Assembly (NCBI RefSeq): GCF_030247195.1
Contig: NC_080672.1
Location: 387,827,037-387,891,036 of the forward strand
From: Topomyia yanbarensis
Taxonomy: Eukaryota; Arthropoda; Insecta; Diptera; Culicidae
Length of the DNA: 64,000 nucleotides
Direction of reading: 5' to 3'
The position numbers and the translations under genes were made by a program. Under the pieces are notes generated by a model. The model was not told the DNA's origin, searched no databases, and saw only the letters and a list, made by a program, of their open reading frames with translations. Positions within the stretch are counted from its first letter, which is position 1. Each line of letters opens with the position of its first letter. Positions 38,480-49,210 of the stretch are shown piece after piece.

Positions 38480-38815
38480 TTATATACCGGTCAACGGATG
38501 AGAGATCACAATCCTTCAGCGCCATGCTGCAGCAGAATTTGCACGACCCGTATACGATTGTAACCGGCAGCCGAATCACGTGAGATGCAGCTACACCCGT
38601 CACTTGCACACCGTTCACATTCAGCGGTGTCAACAGCTCCAACAGATGCTCTTCCGAGTCGTTTCCAGCAGTTCGTCCTTTCTGTACTCACCCGGCTTGT
38701 AAAGGAGTGCCAAATACAGTGGAATTTTATTTTACGAATTCCTTAGGATCTGCGCCATGTCGTAGCAGTGCAATGCGAACATATCTATTTTCCCTTGCTG
38801 GCGAATGGTTGCTAT
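38480..38815 (-). pseudogene. Tankyrase ankyrin-repeat fragment, broken
   Basis: Minus-strand pieces follow the order of the first ankyrin cluster of tankyrase (a poly-ADP-ribose polymerase): ALLRHGADP (about 38745), GEYRKDELLE (about 38690), LLELLTPLNVN (about 38640-38610), ASDG (about 38605) and AAGYNRIRVVQILLQHGA (38560-38515). At least three frame changes and an internal loss of about 20 codons separate them, and similarity ends near 38512. It is a dead fragment, either a processed copy or a captured segment. The catalytic domain is absent. Host gene symbol withheld because this is not the functional locus. Confidence 0.8.
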
Positions 38816-38939
38816 ACAACAGCAACCGAAAATCAAATAAACAAAGAAGTGTTGCCGGAGAAATTATTGTTTTGATCGCATCGAGGGGTTACTCAATATG
38901 CTGGTGACTACTGGCGGTAAATTGCTCGGACACTTTTTT

Positions 38940-39890
38940 TTCAGAAAATTTCGACCTTGTGTACCATCGCGAAGGTTCCGAGCGTTTGTATGTTAACGTG
39001 TGAGTCGCGTGTGCTAGCGTTTATGTAATTTTGCGTGCATAAAATCAATGTTATAATCGTGTGGCCATTCGCATATTCGCGTGTATTCTCGAATTATCGC
39101 GCGGATCGTGAATCTGAAACTTAATTTTCAGTGCATGGTTGATGCTAGAAGAAATTAAGTTTACCTATATCGCTAGTCATATCGCAAGGGAATGAGTTGT
39201 CTAGTGGACATGAGTGTCATTTTTTATTGATCCAGCATGGCATGGACCGCATTTATGAGTTTATAAGTGCTAAAACGTTCACGCGATCACCGAGGTGTTT
39301 TCATGTTTGTGTGATCGCGGGCGTAGTTGTGCGTGGACGAAGCTCAAGCGTTTGTATGTTAACGTGTGAGTCGCGTCTGCTAGCGTGTAGGTAACATCGC
39401 GTGGATAAATTCGATTTTATAACTGTGTGGCCATTCGCATATTTGTGTGTGTTCTCGAACGATCGTACGGACCGTGAATCTGATACTTAACTTTCAGTGT
39501 ACGGTTCAGATACTAGAAGAGACTTCCCTCAAATCACTAGAGTTGCTGGTCTTGTCGCCAAGGAACGTGTTGTTTAGTGTATATCAGCGGAACTTTTTTA
39601 ATGATCCAACTGAAGGCATGGATCTAGTAGGCTGCTGGAACCGACGGTAGGGACTTTCGGACGAGACCGATTCATAATTGTGCAAACCTGGACGATTGTT
39701 GGTCCATGCTTCAGTCCGCGTTTGTGAATTTATTAGTGCTGAAACGTTCACTTAATTACTTAGATGTTGATGTTTGTAAGAACGCGGGCGTAAGTATGTG
39801 TTGGTAATCGCAGGTACTTGTTGACGTTTGTAACCAGTATTATCGCGAAGGCCACAAGCGCTTGTACGTTTAGAAAAAGAGATTCTGGGT
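38940..39890 (+). repeat. CG-rich repeat family, copy 5, about 2.5 tandem units
   Basis: Units recur with a shorter period near 365-370 bp (GCGTTTGTATGTTAACGTGT at about 38984 and 39349; GTTGTCTAGTGGACATGAG and GTTGTTTAGTGTATATCAG about 365 apart), so an internal block is missing compared with copy 1. The tail at 39890-40340 follows. Confidence 0.65.
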
Positions 39891-40345
39891 GTATATAAGT
39901 AAAAGAATAATAATATACCAAACAATGATAAAAAAGATGCAAAAAGATGAAACAGGAGCGTATAAATTGACCAAGACCATTTGTAGAAAAGCAAACTAAG
40001 GTGCACAAAATAAATCTAATAAAATAGGGGAAATCAACAAATGTAACATGCAATCAAAATACTTGAGCTCGCCTAGGATATTAGAGAAACATATAAGAAT
40101 GCCAGCAAATGAATTTTGTGGGAGTATGCTGACAAGAAAATGATGATTCACGTGCGTCAGTAAATTAAGCAAAACTTCCCGAATGAATCAAATCGAATGC
40201 ACTAATTGAACACCGGAAAAATTTAACAGCGAATCCTAGGAAGGATTGAATTGCACGCAAAAAATAAATGACCTATTTTCCCATTATATACGCCAGTTCT
40301 ACATTCATACCCTGACTCAGCTATTACAAAATAATCAGACAGTTC
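39890..40345 (+). repeat. Tail segment of the CG-rich repeat element, copy 5
   Basis: Collinear with 1421-1875. See that entry for shared blocks. It ends near CTATTACAAAATAATCAGACA, which parallels CTGTCACAAATACTCAGACG at 1850-1869. Confidence 0.6.
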
Positions 40346-40442
40346 CGCTCAAACCAACTCGCATTAGGACATTGCAAAAAGACACTCATTTTTGAAATCT
40401 CAAAAGCCCCTTCCATATTGTGACAAATGTCAAAGTAAACCA

Positions 40443-41110
40443 AGATGCCAAATTTCAAATTATTAGGTCAATGTTAGACCCCGCCCACTTTGCTTGAAGA
40501 TTTTAACATTGGCATTACGAAGAATTGTGAGGAAAATATATATTAATTTCCATAACTTTTAAAGTTGCTACTTTAAAAGTTGTGGAATTTAATATATATT
40601 TTCCTCACAATTCTTCATAATGCCAATGTTAAAAGCTCGGAAAATTATGCCTTTTTTAAAAGAAAAAAATCTTAGCATTTCAATGAAAGTATCTTTGTTT
40701 CCCAAAAACTAGGGCAAGACAAAACGCCCGAGAACCTTAACTTCTCGTATTCTGACAAAGGTCGCAATGATCTCATGCCATTTCTGAGATTATCTTTTAT
40801 TAGAAAAATTGCAAAAAAATGCATGTTTTGCAGCACACAGCAGAATAGTTATTAAGAATGTTGAATTTTTTGGACAAAATGTCCCAACATCCCAATTTCC
40901 TGTATTTTTCGGGAAATAAAAACACTTTCATTTAAATGCTTTGAATGTTTCCTTTTTTTTTTTTTTAAAAAGTGTAAATTGTAATTTTCCGAGTACTACT
41001 TCAAAAGTTTAATGTATTTCTTCCTCATATTTTCCCATAGTGTCCATGTTTAAAACTTCAAGCAAAGTGGGTGGGAGTCTAAAATTGTCCATTGTCCAAA
41101 TTGGCATCGT
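40443..41110. mobile_element. Foldback element inside copia remnant
   Basis: The left part (GATGCCAAATTT, CCGCCCACTTTGCTTGAAGA) is repeated inverted at 41040-41110 (TTCAAGCAAAGTGGGTGGGA, AAATTGGCATCG). Copia-type protease similarity stops exactly at its right edge, so the element interrupts that reading frame. Confidence 0.6.
40499..40634. repeat. Near-perfect 136-bp hairpin
   Basis: Arms of about 65 bp (left starts TTTTAACATTGGCATTACGA, right ends with the complement) separated by about 4 nt near 40566. It lies within the foldback element at 40443-41110. Confidence 0.85.
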
Positions 41111-42800
41111 ATAAATGGTGATTGGCCTCTCCAATTTGTCTTCAACGTCCTCCAGCAGCTTCTCGTCACCAATTATGTGGTGGCTTGCTCTCGATTCAAG
41201 TACGAGTCTGGCAACATTGCCTTGTTTCGCTTTGGTCATCATCGCAAAGTTCTTTCTTAACTATTTCTTAAAATTCTCTTTTTTCTTTGCGTTGAATTTC
41301 TTCATCAGCGCGCATTTGTTTTTAACCGTTATGTGTCCAACAAAAAAAACCCCTTCAACAGGCCAACGAGGGTACCCGGGTACCCACAAATTGAAATGCT
41401 CATAACTATGGTTTCCTTTAACCGAATTGGACACTTTTAGATGTTTTGGATTCAGAAACTCGTTCACTTTTTGATTCTGTAAATTTGAACCAGATGAATG
41501 GATCTGGTTCTTGGTAATATGGATGTTCCGGAGCAATGTTCCAGTACTAGGGTATGATTTGTATATTTTAATAATGTCTTAGCAATATGAGTATCAAAAC
41601 TCTTCAAATTGTCTCGGAAGTCTGTTATTTGTTGTTGCCCTATGGCAGTTTGAAAAATGAAATATGAATGGAATGGCCACTCATGCCCCCATGGGAACCT
41701 GTCCGGAATGTCCGTTCCGGGGTCAAATCACCAAATGGTTCAAATCACCGCAATTCGAAGAATTTTGATTCCCATATTGCTAGTATTCCATTGAAATTCA
41801 CAAATAATATCCCAGCACTGGAACATGCTTCTGGAAATCCGGATTCCCAGAAATCGAATGATGTAACCCGATTCATTTTTACCAAGTCTAAAAGTGGATG
41901 AGTTCCCAAATCCACAACACCAAAATGTATCTAAATCGGTTGCAAATTACCTTAGTTATTTGTATTTCAGTTTTGTGGTTACCCGGGTACCCACGTCGGT
42001 CTGTTACGTAGTAAAAAAAATCAAGAACCCCTCCTCACGCCGCCCCTTACTATATCAACAATATTATGAACCCAAAAGCTTGACTTAGAGAAGTTCTAAG
42101 ATGTCACAGCTATGGATAAAACATGCGAATTTCATTAGTTGAAGCCTCAAAAGGTACCCGGGTACCGCGTCGGACACATAACGGTTAAAATGCCTAGTTT
42201 CATTGCAACCGAAGCACCGGGTTGTTATTTTCTTGGTCCTGTAATTGGAAGATAGCGCAAAAGCTCCAGTTTCAGCATATATGAACATCCTAAGCTAATC
42301 TCCAATAATGGTTTAGCACAGAGTTACTTGTTTGGTAGTACTAACAAAGCGCCTTTGACGTGTCGATGCTGCTCTGGCATAGAGATTAGTAGAGCATCAA
42401 CCTTTTGCGATACTCTCATTTTAGATTCCATGCGATCTAGGTCGCGTGTAATCAGATCGTACTCGTCAAAAATCATGGACAATGTTCCATAATTTTTGTA
42501 CATAATAGCCTAACTCGCATATTTACCATAGCGGCAGTTACAACCTTTTGGTATGTTTTTACAAGCATTTCCATGGCTAGTTTTGTCGATTCTAGGCCAA
42601 CCAGCATATTGAGAACATCGTTTTTTACGAGCATCACTATCTCGTCTAATGCTTCGATGTCGTCATCAATTGCATTCTTGGTTGATCCTTCCGAAATATG
42701 CCGCCGTTGGAACGGAGCGATCCTGTCTTCATTTCTTCTACCCTCGAGAGTAACCCTCTCGGCAGATTCTCCAGCTTGTTGCTGGATTGCCATCCTCAGA
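41111..42800 (-). pseudogene. Copia-type (Ty1/copia) gag and protease remnant
   Basis: On the minus strand: gag segment with EALDEIVMLVKNDVLNMLV and MLVKTYQKV (about 42660-42540), FDEYDLITRDLDRM and LLISMPEQ (about 42480-42350), a zinc knuckle beginning CFGCNETRHF (about 42213), its last Cys across an insertion (about 41310), then a Lys-rich linker and the protease site. The protease motif reads LVLESRAS where the family has LVLDSGAS, so the catalytic Asp and Gly are both changed. There is a TAG at 41263-41261. It is split by a TTAA-flanked element at 41326-42184. No integrase, RT or LTR seen. Annotated as broken only. Confidence 0.75.
41326..42184. mobile_element. TTAA-flanked 859-bp piggyBac-like non-autonomous element
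   Basis: Begins CCGTTATGTGTCC and ends with the complement GGACACATAACGG, directly flanked by TTAA at 41322-41325 and 42185-42188, the target duplication of the piggyBac group. The palindrome GGTACCCGGGTACC occurs near both ends (about 41382 and 42152) and again at 41976. No transposase frame. It is inserted in the zinc knuckle codons of the copia-type gag. Confidence 0.8.
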
Positions 42801-42964
42801 TATCATTAGAAACGCTGGTGCTAACAAGATGTCGCTTCTACACATGTATGTGGTGATGATGGTGCTCAGAATCTTGTACAAACTTGATAGACAGGTTAAT
42901 GGTCTGGATTTTGATGGGTTGGACGTTTTGCTGTCCTATGGACGGAGAATACCACTGGTAATGA

Positions 42965-43020
42965 ACTGCCGCTAGAAGCACAACTATTCACATGGGACAA
43001 TTATGCTTCTAGCGGCAGTG
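42965..43020. repeat. Small inverted repeat
   Basis: ACTGCCGCTAGAAGCA at 42965 and the inverse TGCTTCTAGCGGCAGT at 43004, separated by about 22 nt, at the edge between the copia-type and the non-LTR remnants. Confidence 0.7.
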
Positions 43021-44470
43021 AAATCCGGCAATGACGTTGTTCGTGTAATGCCCCGTCGAAACATACAGCCATCGTGGGATCTACTGCTTCTTTAAAGAAA
43101 ACTTTGGACACCATCTGATCCAGGTGCCGCCTAATTCCTAAGGTACTACGTAGCTTTGTGTACACCATTGGTTTCGCCGGTAACAGCTGACATCTTAATT
43201 TCTTCGTCTGCCCACAAATACCGACACAAAAGCTATCCGATAGACCTTCGCTGAGATCTGGCTTATTGTTACTGAATTGGTCATAGAACGCTCGCTCGTT
43301 ATCACTAAACATCCGATTTTTTGTCATCGCTTCGCAGTCAGTGTAACACCTTAGCCTTTTGGAGAAGACACTCAATTGCTGTACTAGTCTATCGCGTTTC
43401 TCCGTCGTTTGCCGTCTCTGTACTCGGCCAACCTTCCAATAGCGACACGTTTGTTCGACATTCAAGGTTCTGCACAATTTTCAGGTGCATTGGAAGATCG
43501 TTACCGTCCATGACCTGAAGTGCTTAAGTCAACTTAAAATAATATAACAGCTTCGGGAACCTGGGGCGCGACATTGGGTCGGTGTCACGATACTGCGTAA
43601 GCGCTTTATCTATATTGAAGACCAAATCGAGTAGTAGCTGCCAATCAAGCGGCGTGTATTCTGGCAATGATGAGATTTCAGCTGCAGGTGCCTCCACCAG
43701 CGCTACAGGTTCGCGGCTCTCAATCGCAATTGACGCGCTCAACCATACTGAACTTTGCCTCGATACTTTGCTTGCTCTATTAATCCTTCTACTCAGTTCT
43801 CTCCGAACTTCTTGCTAAATCAGATATTGTTGCGGATAATTGCTGTACGTTTTCCGTTCACTGCGTTCTAATTCAGACGTCCGGGAAACTCTAAGTATGT
43901 CGCATCGAACATCCCGCGTATCAGAGGTCATTCGCTCATGTCAGTCTGAAATGCTGTGCAAAGATAGTAGGCGTGGATTACGAATTTGTTCATCTCCGTC
44001 ATCCACAAGATCCTACGCTTCCGTGTTCCGTGAGGGTGAGCGAATGGCGTCTCCTAGTTGCAGCATTCCTCACAGCTGCAGCGTTCCTTGCTGTGTGTTG
44101 TCCGTAGTTGCTCTCTCCGGCCATGCGTAGCGGCAGCTCTAGGGGACTCGTCCCTCCTGGAAGCCCACTACTCGGGCGATCGTACGGCCAAACTTTTTCT
44201 TGTACGTAGCTCCACCCACAGTTGAGTTGTAGTAATAGGCGCTCACTCGAAACCCTCTTCTCTTTTAGCTTACGACCAAAGATACCACCAGGGTAGGATA
44301 CATGGTCTTCACTAAGGTTGTACGTACCCACAGCGGTAGGGATAGATGCTTTGTGGGGCCTCGAGTGACACAATAATACAACTTTACCAACTTAAAGCTT
44401 GTACGTGGTTGAGAATCGATACCGAATAAGGTAAATAAAGACCACCGGTTGATTCGGAGTGACTCAACTC
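42965..44470 (-). pseudogene. Decayed non-LTR retrotransposon 5' part and RT N-terminus
   Basis: Minus-strand pieces: a possible 5' UTR/ORF start (44470-44000), a Pro/Ala-rich segment with DTDPMSRPRFPKL (43742-43524), then RDRLVQQLSVFSKRLRCYTDCEAMTKNRMFSDNERAFYD (43400-43270, in two parts) and, after frame changes, APGSDGVQSF near 43120. The KNRMF..FY and APGxDGVxxF motifs are typical of the RT N-terminal region of R4/Dong-like (restriction-endonuclease type) retrotransposons. Several stops. Family assignment is tentative. Confidence 0.45.
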
Positions 44471-45403
44471 TTTTTGCTATCAGCAAACACGAAAGTAGCC
44501 GTTCCGTAGCAGTCTAAACGTTTCTATGATTTGCGAAAACGTTTCGGAAAGGAAGTCCTTCAAAAGACTTACTCATACTCGATTGCCGATATTACAGATT
44601 CTTAAAAACAAACTTTTCCCAGTGAAAATGGAAATTTTTTGAAATGGTATCTTCCGTTTGGCCTGATTGTTACGTTGATCAGTCTAGTTCTGTTTATTGC
44701 GTATACACCGATTATTCATCGTAGTCTTCCTTGCTTGACTGCTCGGACTTCTCGTGACGAGATGAGATTTGATTTCCAGGCAGAAGAAAAGATTCTCTTA
44801 CGGAAGTATTATTGCTTCGAAGTAGTGGTTCAATTTTTCAAGCTATCTCGTCAATATGTCAGCTTTTCTGCTCTACTGCTCAGTAGCTTTGGGTGTGGAA
44901 CTTTTGCGTAATGTATTTGACCCTTTTTCAAACTGATTCCATCAGCTGCAACTTCCTCCGAATCATCAGTATAATAGTACCCCTTCAACACTAGATTCTC
45001 CTTTTTTGAGAATCCTCTTCAGTCACTTTTCAAAAAATCAAATAATCCTGAAACAAATATGAATATAGAGAAATAAAAAGGAAGCATAATATGGTTGACC
45101 AAATGGTATATATCGCTCTTTGATCCAGTCAGTATCAAGAAGAATCTAATGATAGAAAGTTCCGACTGATTCATCATTCTATTGAATTCATCGTCACAGT
45201 AATGCATTTCGCTGGTCTTATTCTTTGCCGCTAGCTAGTTTAAATCTTTAAATTTTAATGTAAAGGTAGTGGCAATGTTCTATTTTCAGATTACATATTC
45301 ATGTAAAGTTATAAAAATAAACTAACCATTCAATTCAAATCATTCAATTATTCAAAATTACTCCCACTATCAAGCGAATGTTTCATGTTTCAAAATTATT
45401 TGC
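44471..45403. other. No feature seen
   Basis: AT-rich sequence with no recognisable coding frame. Confidence 0.4.
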
Positions 45404-45763
45404 GGAATTTGCGTTTCGACTTCGTCTCAACACAAATTCAATATCAATTCTTCAAAAGGGCTAATGAGATTTTTGTAAACAAACTTATTTCGCTCATTAT
45501 TCCGCTGTCGAGTTGAATTTCATGAAAGATACACATGAATCAACATCTTTACCCTTTATAGAATCGATTTCGAATGCCTTTTGTGTTGAAATTATAACAA
45601 ATTAAGAGAAATCAGCAAAACAAAGGTTTGTTTACAAATCTTATTAGCCCTATTCAAATGTTGATATGGAATTGTGTCTCCGTTTTTGGAGCCAGAGTCA
45701 ATCCGGCGCTTGGCACTAAGTTAGTATCGCATTCTGAAGAGACGAAGTCGAAATGCAAATTCC
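45404..45763. mobile_element. 360-bp foldback element near Src42A exon
   Basis: Ends GGAATTTGCGTTTCGACTTC and the inverse GAAGTCGAAATGCAAATTCC. Inner inverted pair GGGCTAATGAGATTTTTGT / ACAAATCTTATTAGCCC and GTAAACAAAC / GTTTGTTTAC. It lies 200 bp inside the intron after the Src42A exon. Shares its GACGAAGTCGAAATGCA end with 32087-32442. Confidence 0.75.
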
Positions 45764-45962
45764 ATAACTCTTTAGCTATAGGTTTTGTGTCCTTAACGTG
45801 CAAAAGTCGAGCAAAATTAGTTTTTAACATTATTTTTGTCTGAAATATAACACAAAAGTTATCTCTGCAATTCAGAGAGGAGCTGTTTCAATAGGACTAT
45901 GTATGGTAAACCCGCAACATAAGACTTCTGCCGGTTGGGCACGATCGCCTGCTAAACCCTAC

Positions 45963-46244
45963 CTGTGTATCATTCAGTATCTCCAGATGTTCCCCCTTTC
46001 GGAAGCTCAAATCCTCATCGGTTCGAGCATCGTAATCGTACAGCGCAACGAATATCTTGGCCGTGGAGATGGAATCCCCGCCCGGATCGGGGATGGCCGG
46101 CGGAGGCTGCCGGATGGCTTGCTCCTGCGGTGGTGTTGCCACCTGATTGTTAGGCATCACCGGGTCGCTGTCGAACGCACCGGTCCCGATCTGGTGGTGC
46201 TCCTTGGGATCCGTTTTCGCACTACTGCTGAAACAGTTGCCCAT
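45963..46244 (-). CDS. Src42A: Src42A first coding exon: SH4/unique region and start of SH3
   Basis: First coding exon of a Src-family tyrosine kinase, 94 codons from ATG 46244-46242 to a donor reading CAG/GTAGGG after codon 94. It starts MGNC, the context for Gly2 myristoylation with Cys4 as a possible palmitoylation site. A Pro/Gln-rich unique region follows to about residue 60, then the start of SH3 with [19 protein letters not shown] and KGEHLEIL, the form found in insect Src42A rather than Src64B. The exon stops after NDTQ, so the rest of SH3, SH2 and the kinase domain must be further along the minus strand, at lower coordinates. I see no such exon in the window. The reading frame stays open upstream to 46301 through an Asn run encoded by an ATT repeat on the plus strand; MGNC is chosen as start because the family needs Gly2. 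The kinase relays receptor signals at the plasma membrane. Confidence 0.9.
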
Positions 46245-46540
46245 GTTGACCAAGCAATTACTATTATTATTATTATTGTGGTAGTCGGGAGATCTCTCCA
46301 ATTCGTTTTCTTCTCACTGAGCACCTCCACTACTTCGTTTGGGGTGGAGCACGCACACGGAATTTTTAATGACTGTGTGTCTGCCTTTTCACTGCGGGTC
46401 TTCTCTCGCACTCACTATAAGCTATTTGCTGGGTGTATTTATTACTTTTAGCATGCACTACTTGCTGTTGTGTTAAATTTTCGCTGACACTTTTCGGCTT
46501 AACTTTTAAATTTCAACACGAAGTCCCATTTGGAACTTTC
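46245..46540 (-). other. Putative Src42A 5' UTR or upstream flank
   Basis: Sequence directly upstream of the Src42A ATG. It contains a (TTA/ATT)n microsatellite at about 46257-46276 and no other coding signal. Transcription start and any 5' non-coding exon boundary cannot be placed from sequence alone. The frame is open from 46301, but the residues encoded (Asn run) look like read-through of UTR. Confidence 0.4.
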
Positions 46541-47808
46541 CAATAGCCATCATACCGTGGATCTTTCCTCCATAGCTAGCTCATTTCAACACACACTTCT
46601 TTCATTCCCAGATATCACATAACTGCTTCGAGATCAAAACACTCACCGACACTGACTTTGGCCGCTGCTGAGGGAAAGTAAACCCGTAATTATTAATCAC
46701 ACATAGCAATTCAACGACAAATTTTGTAGAGATTGCTCTCACTGTTATTTGCCATTGCAATTTGCTCGGGGCACAAGCTTTGCATGAAACAATCACAAGT
46801 TTATATTGCCCAAAAACTGCCACTGATGCATGCTTCTACACCTTCTTATGAATGAAGGTGTTGCTTTTCTGAGCTATGCTCGCCACGAACCTGTCAAAAT
46901 AATCTTATGACTTCCAATCGATGGATAGGAAACGGCAGTCTCCTGTTGTTCACTCGCATACTTCTACAAAACCAATACAGAGAAACCTGCTAGTGTCAGT
47001 GCATGGCAGCACTGCTCAACACTTGAGCCTCGAGCAACTTTCAAAGAGAAAAATCTCCGTCCATAGTTTTCGGGGAAAAAATCCGTCAGGATCGAGATAT
47101 ATTACCCAAATAATTCCTGCATCAGAACATTTCTGAAGAAATTGCAAAATAAAAAACAAAACTTGCTGTGATGCTCGGTTCTAATACAGCTGAGCTGGCG
47201 GAACTCGTAGGCAAAAAATTTTTTCAGCTTCACACCCAAAATAGTCAGAATCCGGAACTATTACCACTGAAACATTAACACTTCTAGCCGCTTCCGAAGC
47301 TGCAGTATCTTTTCACATTGCACAACGCGAACCATCCGTCGTCCCGATTAGCGAAAACGCGCTAGTTTTCCCTTTTTCCTGCCGTCTGCCGAGGGAAAAT
47401 GATAATAAAACGCGAACGCCTTCACACAGCAGCAGCAAGCGGATGCCTCTGACTCGACTCTGTAGTTTTCCGTGTGAAGTATCAGACCATCAGGTACTGC
47501 CGTGCCGTGACGGTTGCGTATATAGTTGTGTTCAGGCCGCCACCAGCGCCAGCAAGTCAGACATAATATGCCGTAATGTGCAAGTGTTGGGTTGCGTGAC
47601 CGAAACGATTGTATATGGGTTTCTCTTTCGCGCTAGTGGAAAACCGACCCGAAGCATAAAAAGTCGAGTAAACAAGTTGTATGCAAAATTGCGAGAATGC
47701 GATGTCTGACAGTTGATAGATCGCACTAACACATGTGCATTTTTGTATATGTTACACGCTAAGATTTTGAAACTTACATTTAAGTAGAAATTAGCCATCA
47801 AGCTTCAT
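46541..47808. other. Upstream region of Src42A, no coding feature
   Basis: Moderate GC. 47280-47700 looks less AT-rich and could hold a promoter or 5' UTR exon of Src42A. No core promoter motif is strong enough to call. Confidence 0.3.
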
Positions 47809-47978
47809 CCCAGTTAAGCTCAGCCGGAAATGAACCGGAATTCTGGCTGGTTCCAGTTCGTATTCCGGCTCCAGTGACACAACCGATTCTAGTTAGAATC
47901 GGTTGTTGCACTGGAGCCGGAATACGAACTGGAACCAGCCAGAATTCCAGTTCATTTCCGGCTGAACTTTACTGGGAT
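47809..47978. mobile_element. 170-bp palindromic MITE (CCCAGT family), copy 1
   Basis: Almost perfect inverted repeat centred at about 47895. Ends CCCAGTTAAGCTCAGCCGG and complement. Arms contain GAACCGGAATTCTGGCTGG. Whole element folds into one hairpin. Confidence 0.85.
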
Positions 47979-48627
47979 ACCAACAAAATTAGGTAAACTA
48001 CTGCATTACCCAAAGACAAGATAAAAATGATGATTCTCAAAATTAAGTAATTTTACCAAATACTGCAACTATTCGGTGACCAGAATAAAAGCGCAACCTA
48101 GTTAAAAAATGCCGCTCGCCAACTGGGCTGACCCAAAGGCGTTGTTTAAAAATGCGCCCAGAGTGAAGAAAAATCAACCTATCGAACATTTCGCAGATTG
48201 CTATATCTGAACAAAGTAAACAAATATTCTTGATTCGGAGAACATGCAAGAAAAGTACTAGCACAGACTAACAAACATAACACTATGTGGGTATTCCCTA
48301 AAAGAATATCACTCCAGCAGTTTTCCCATAACACTAGCTCTACTTTTTATTTACGGTCCCAAACTCTTATTTGCTTGTGGGTTACCCCTCAGGCGTGGCA
48401 ACAATTTTCCACAAATGGTCTATCCTTCATTTGTTTGTTCGTATGTCAGTGGCGCCATAATTGCAAATGTGGCCACAGTCCCAACAACAAATATATTTAA
48501 AATGGCCGTTAAAATGGGTAAAGCAATGTTTTCGAGTGTTATGTCTGTTAGTCTGTGGTACTAGCGTTGAAAAAATAATGTTATGGCAAAATATTTCAAT
48601 CGACTAAACACTTTATTCAGTTTATTA

Positions 48628-49210
48628 TACAGTCGTAATTCGCTGGTTGGGCCACATCCTAGGGGCAGATCACTTGTGATGCATTTTGAAAAATCAGCGA
48701 AATTAAATGCATTTCTTTCCATCAAAATAGAAATTCGTAATGTATTTTGCGTTGCGTGTAAGATGTCAAAACCCTACAAAAAATTAACCCTTCATTCAAC
48801 AAAACGTCGAACAAAGTGAATCAGCGTAGGAGGTTTGTTAAATAAACTTTTCTACGAGGGAGTGCAAAGTTGATGCAAAAATGGAAATTAAATGCATTTT
48901 GTCCCATTTGATGCAAACTTGTTATGCATTTCTAGAGTGATCTGCCCCTAGGCCACACCTCTGTCCAACTAACGAATTTTATTCGTTAGTTGGACCGACT
49001 GACAGATGTCAAAAACTCTTCAAAGAAGATGTTAGTAGTGTAATTGCATCTATTCACATCTTTAATAATTGTCAGCTTGATTGTCAAAGTAAATTTGATA
49101 TAAGATTTTGACATTCAGATGCTTTTTAGTTGGACAATGGTCCAACTAGCGGAGGTCCAACTAAAAAGCGGTCCAGTTAAAAAATGTCCAACCAGCGACT
49201 CACGACTGTA
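48628..49210. mobile_element. TA-flanked pogo-like MITE, interrupted
   Basis: Ends TACAGTCGTAATTCGCTGG and the inverse CCAGCGACTCACGACTGTA. The inner sequence repeats GTCCAACTAAAAAGC-type words. It is interrupted by the MITE at 48658-48952. Without that insert it is about 290 bp. TACAGTCG-type ends and a TA target fit the Tc1/mariner-pogo group; class is inferred. Confidence 0.7.
48658..48952. mobile_element. 295-bp MITE with CCTAGGGGCAGATCACT ends, copy 1
   Basis: 17-bp perfect TIRs CCTAGGGGCAGATCACT and complement. Interior words ATGCATTT occur near both ends, inverted. It has inserted 30 bp inside another MITE. A diverged second copy is at 52307-52592. Confidence 0.85.

Noticed and set aside
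41668..41901. 77-codon plus frame inside the TTAA element
   Set aside because: No transposase motif; probably chance in a non-coding element.
45903..46451. 182-codon plus-strand frame opposite the Src42A exon
   Set aside because: Antisense shadow of the conserved Src42A coding exon.
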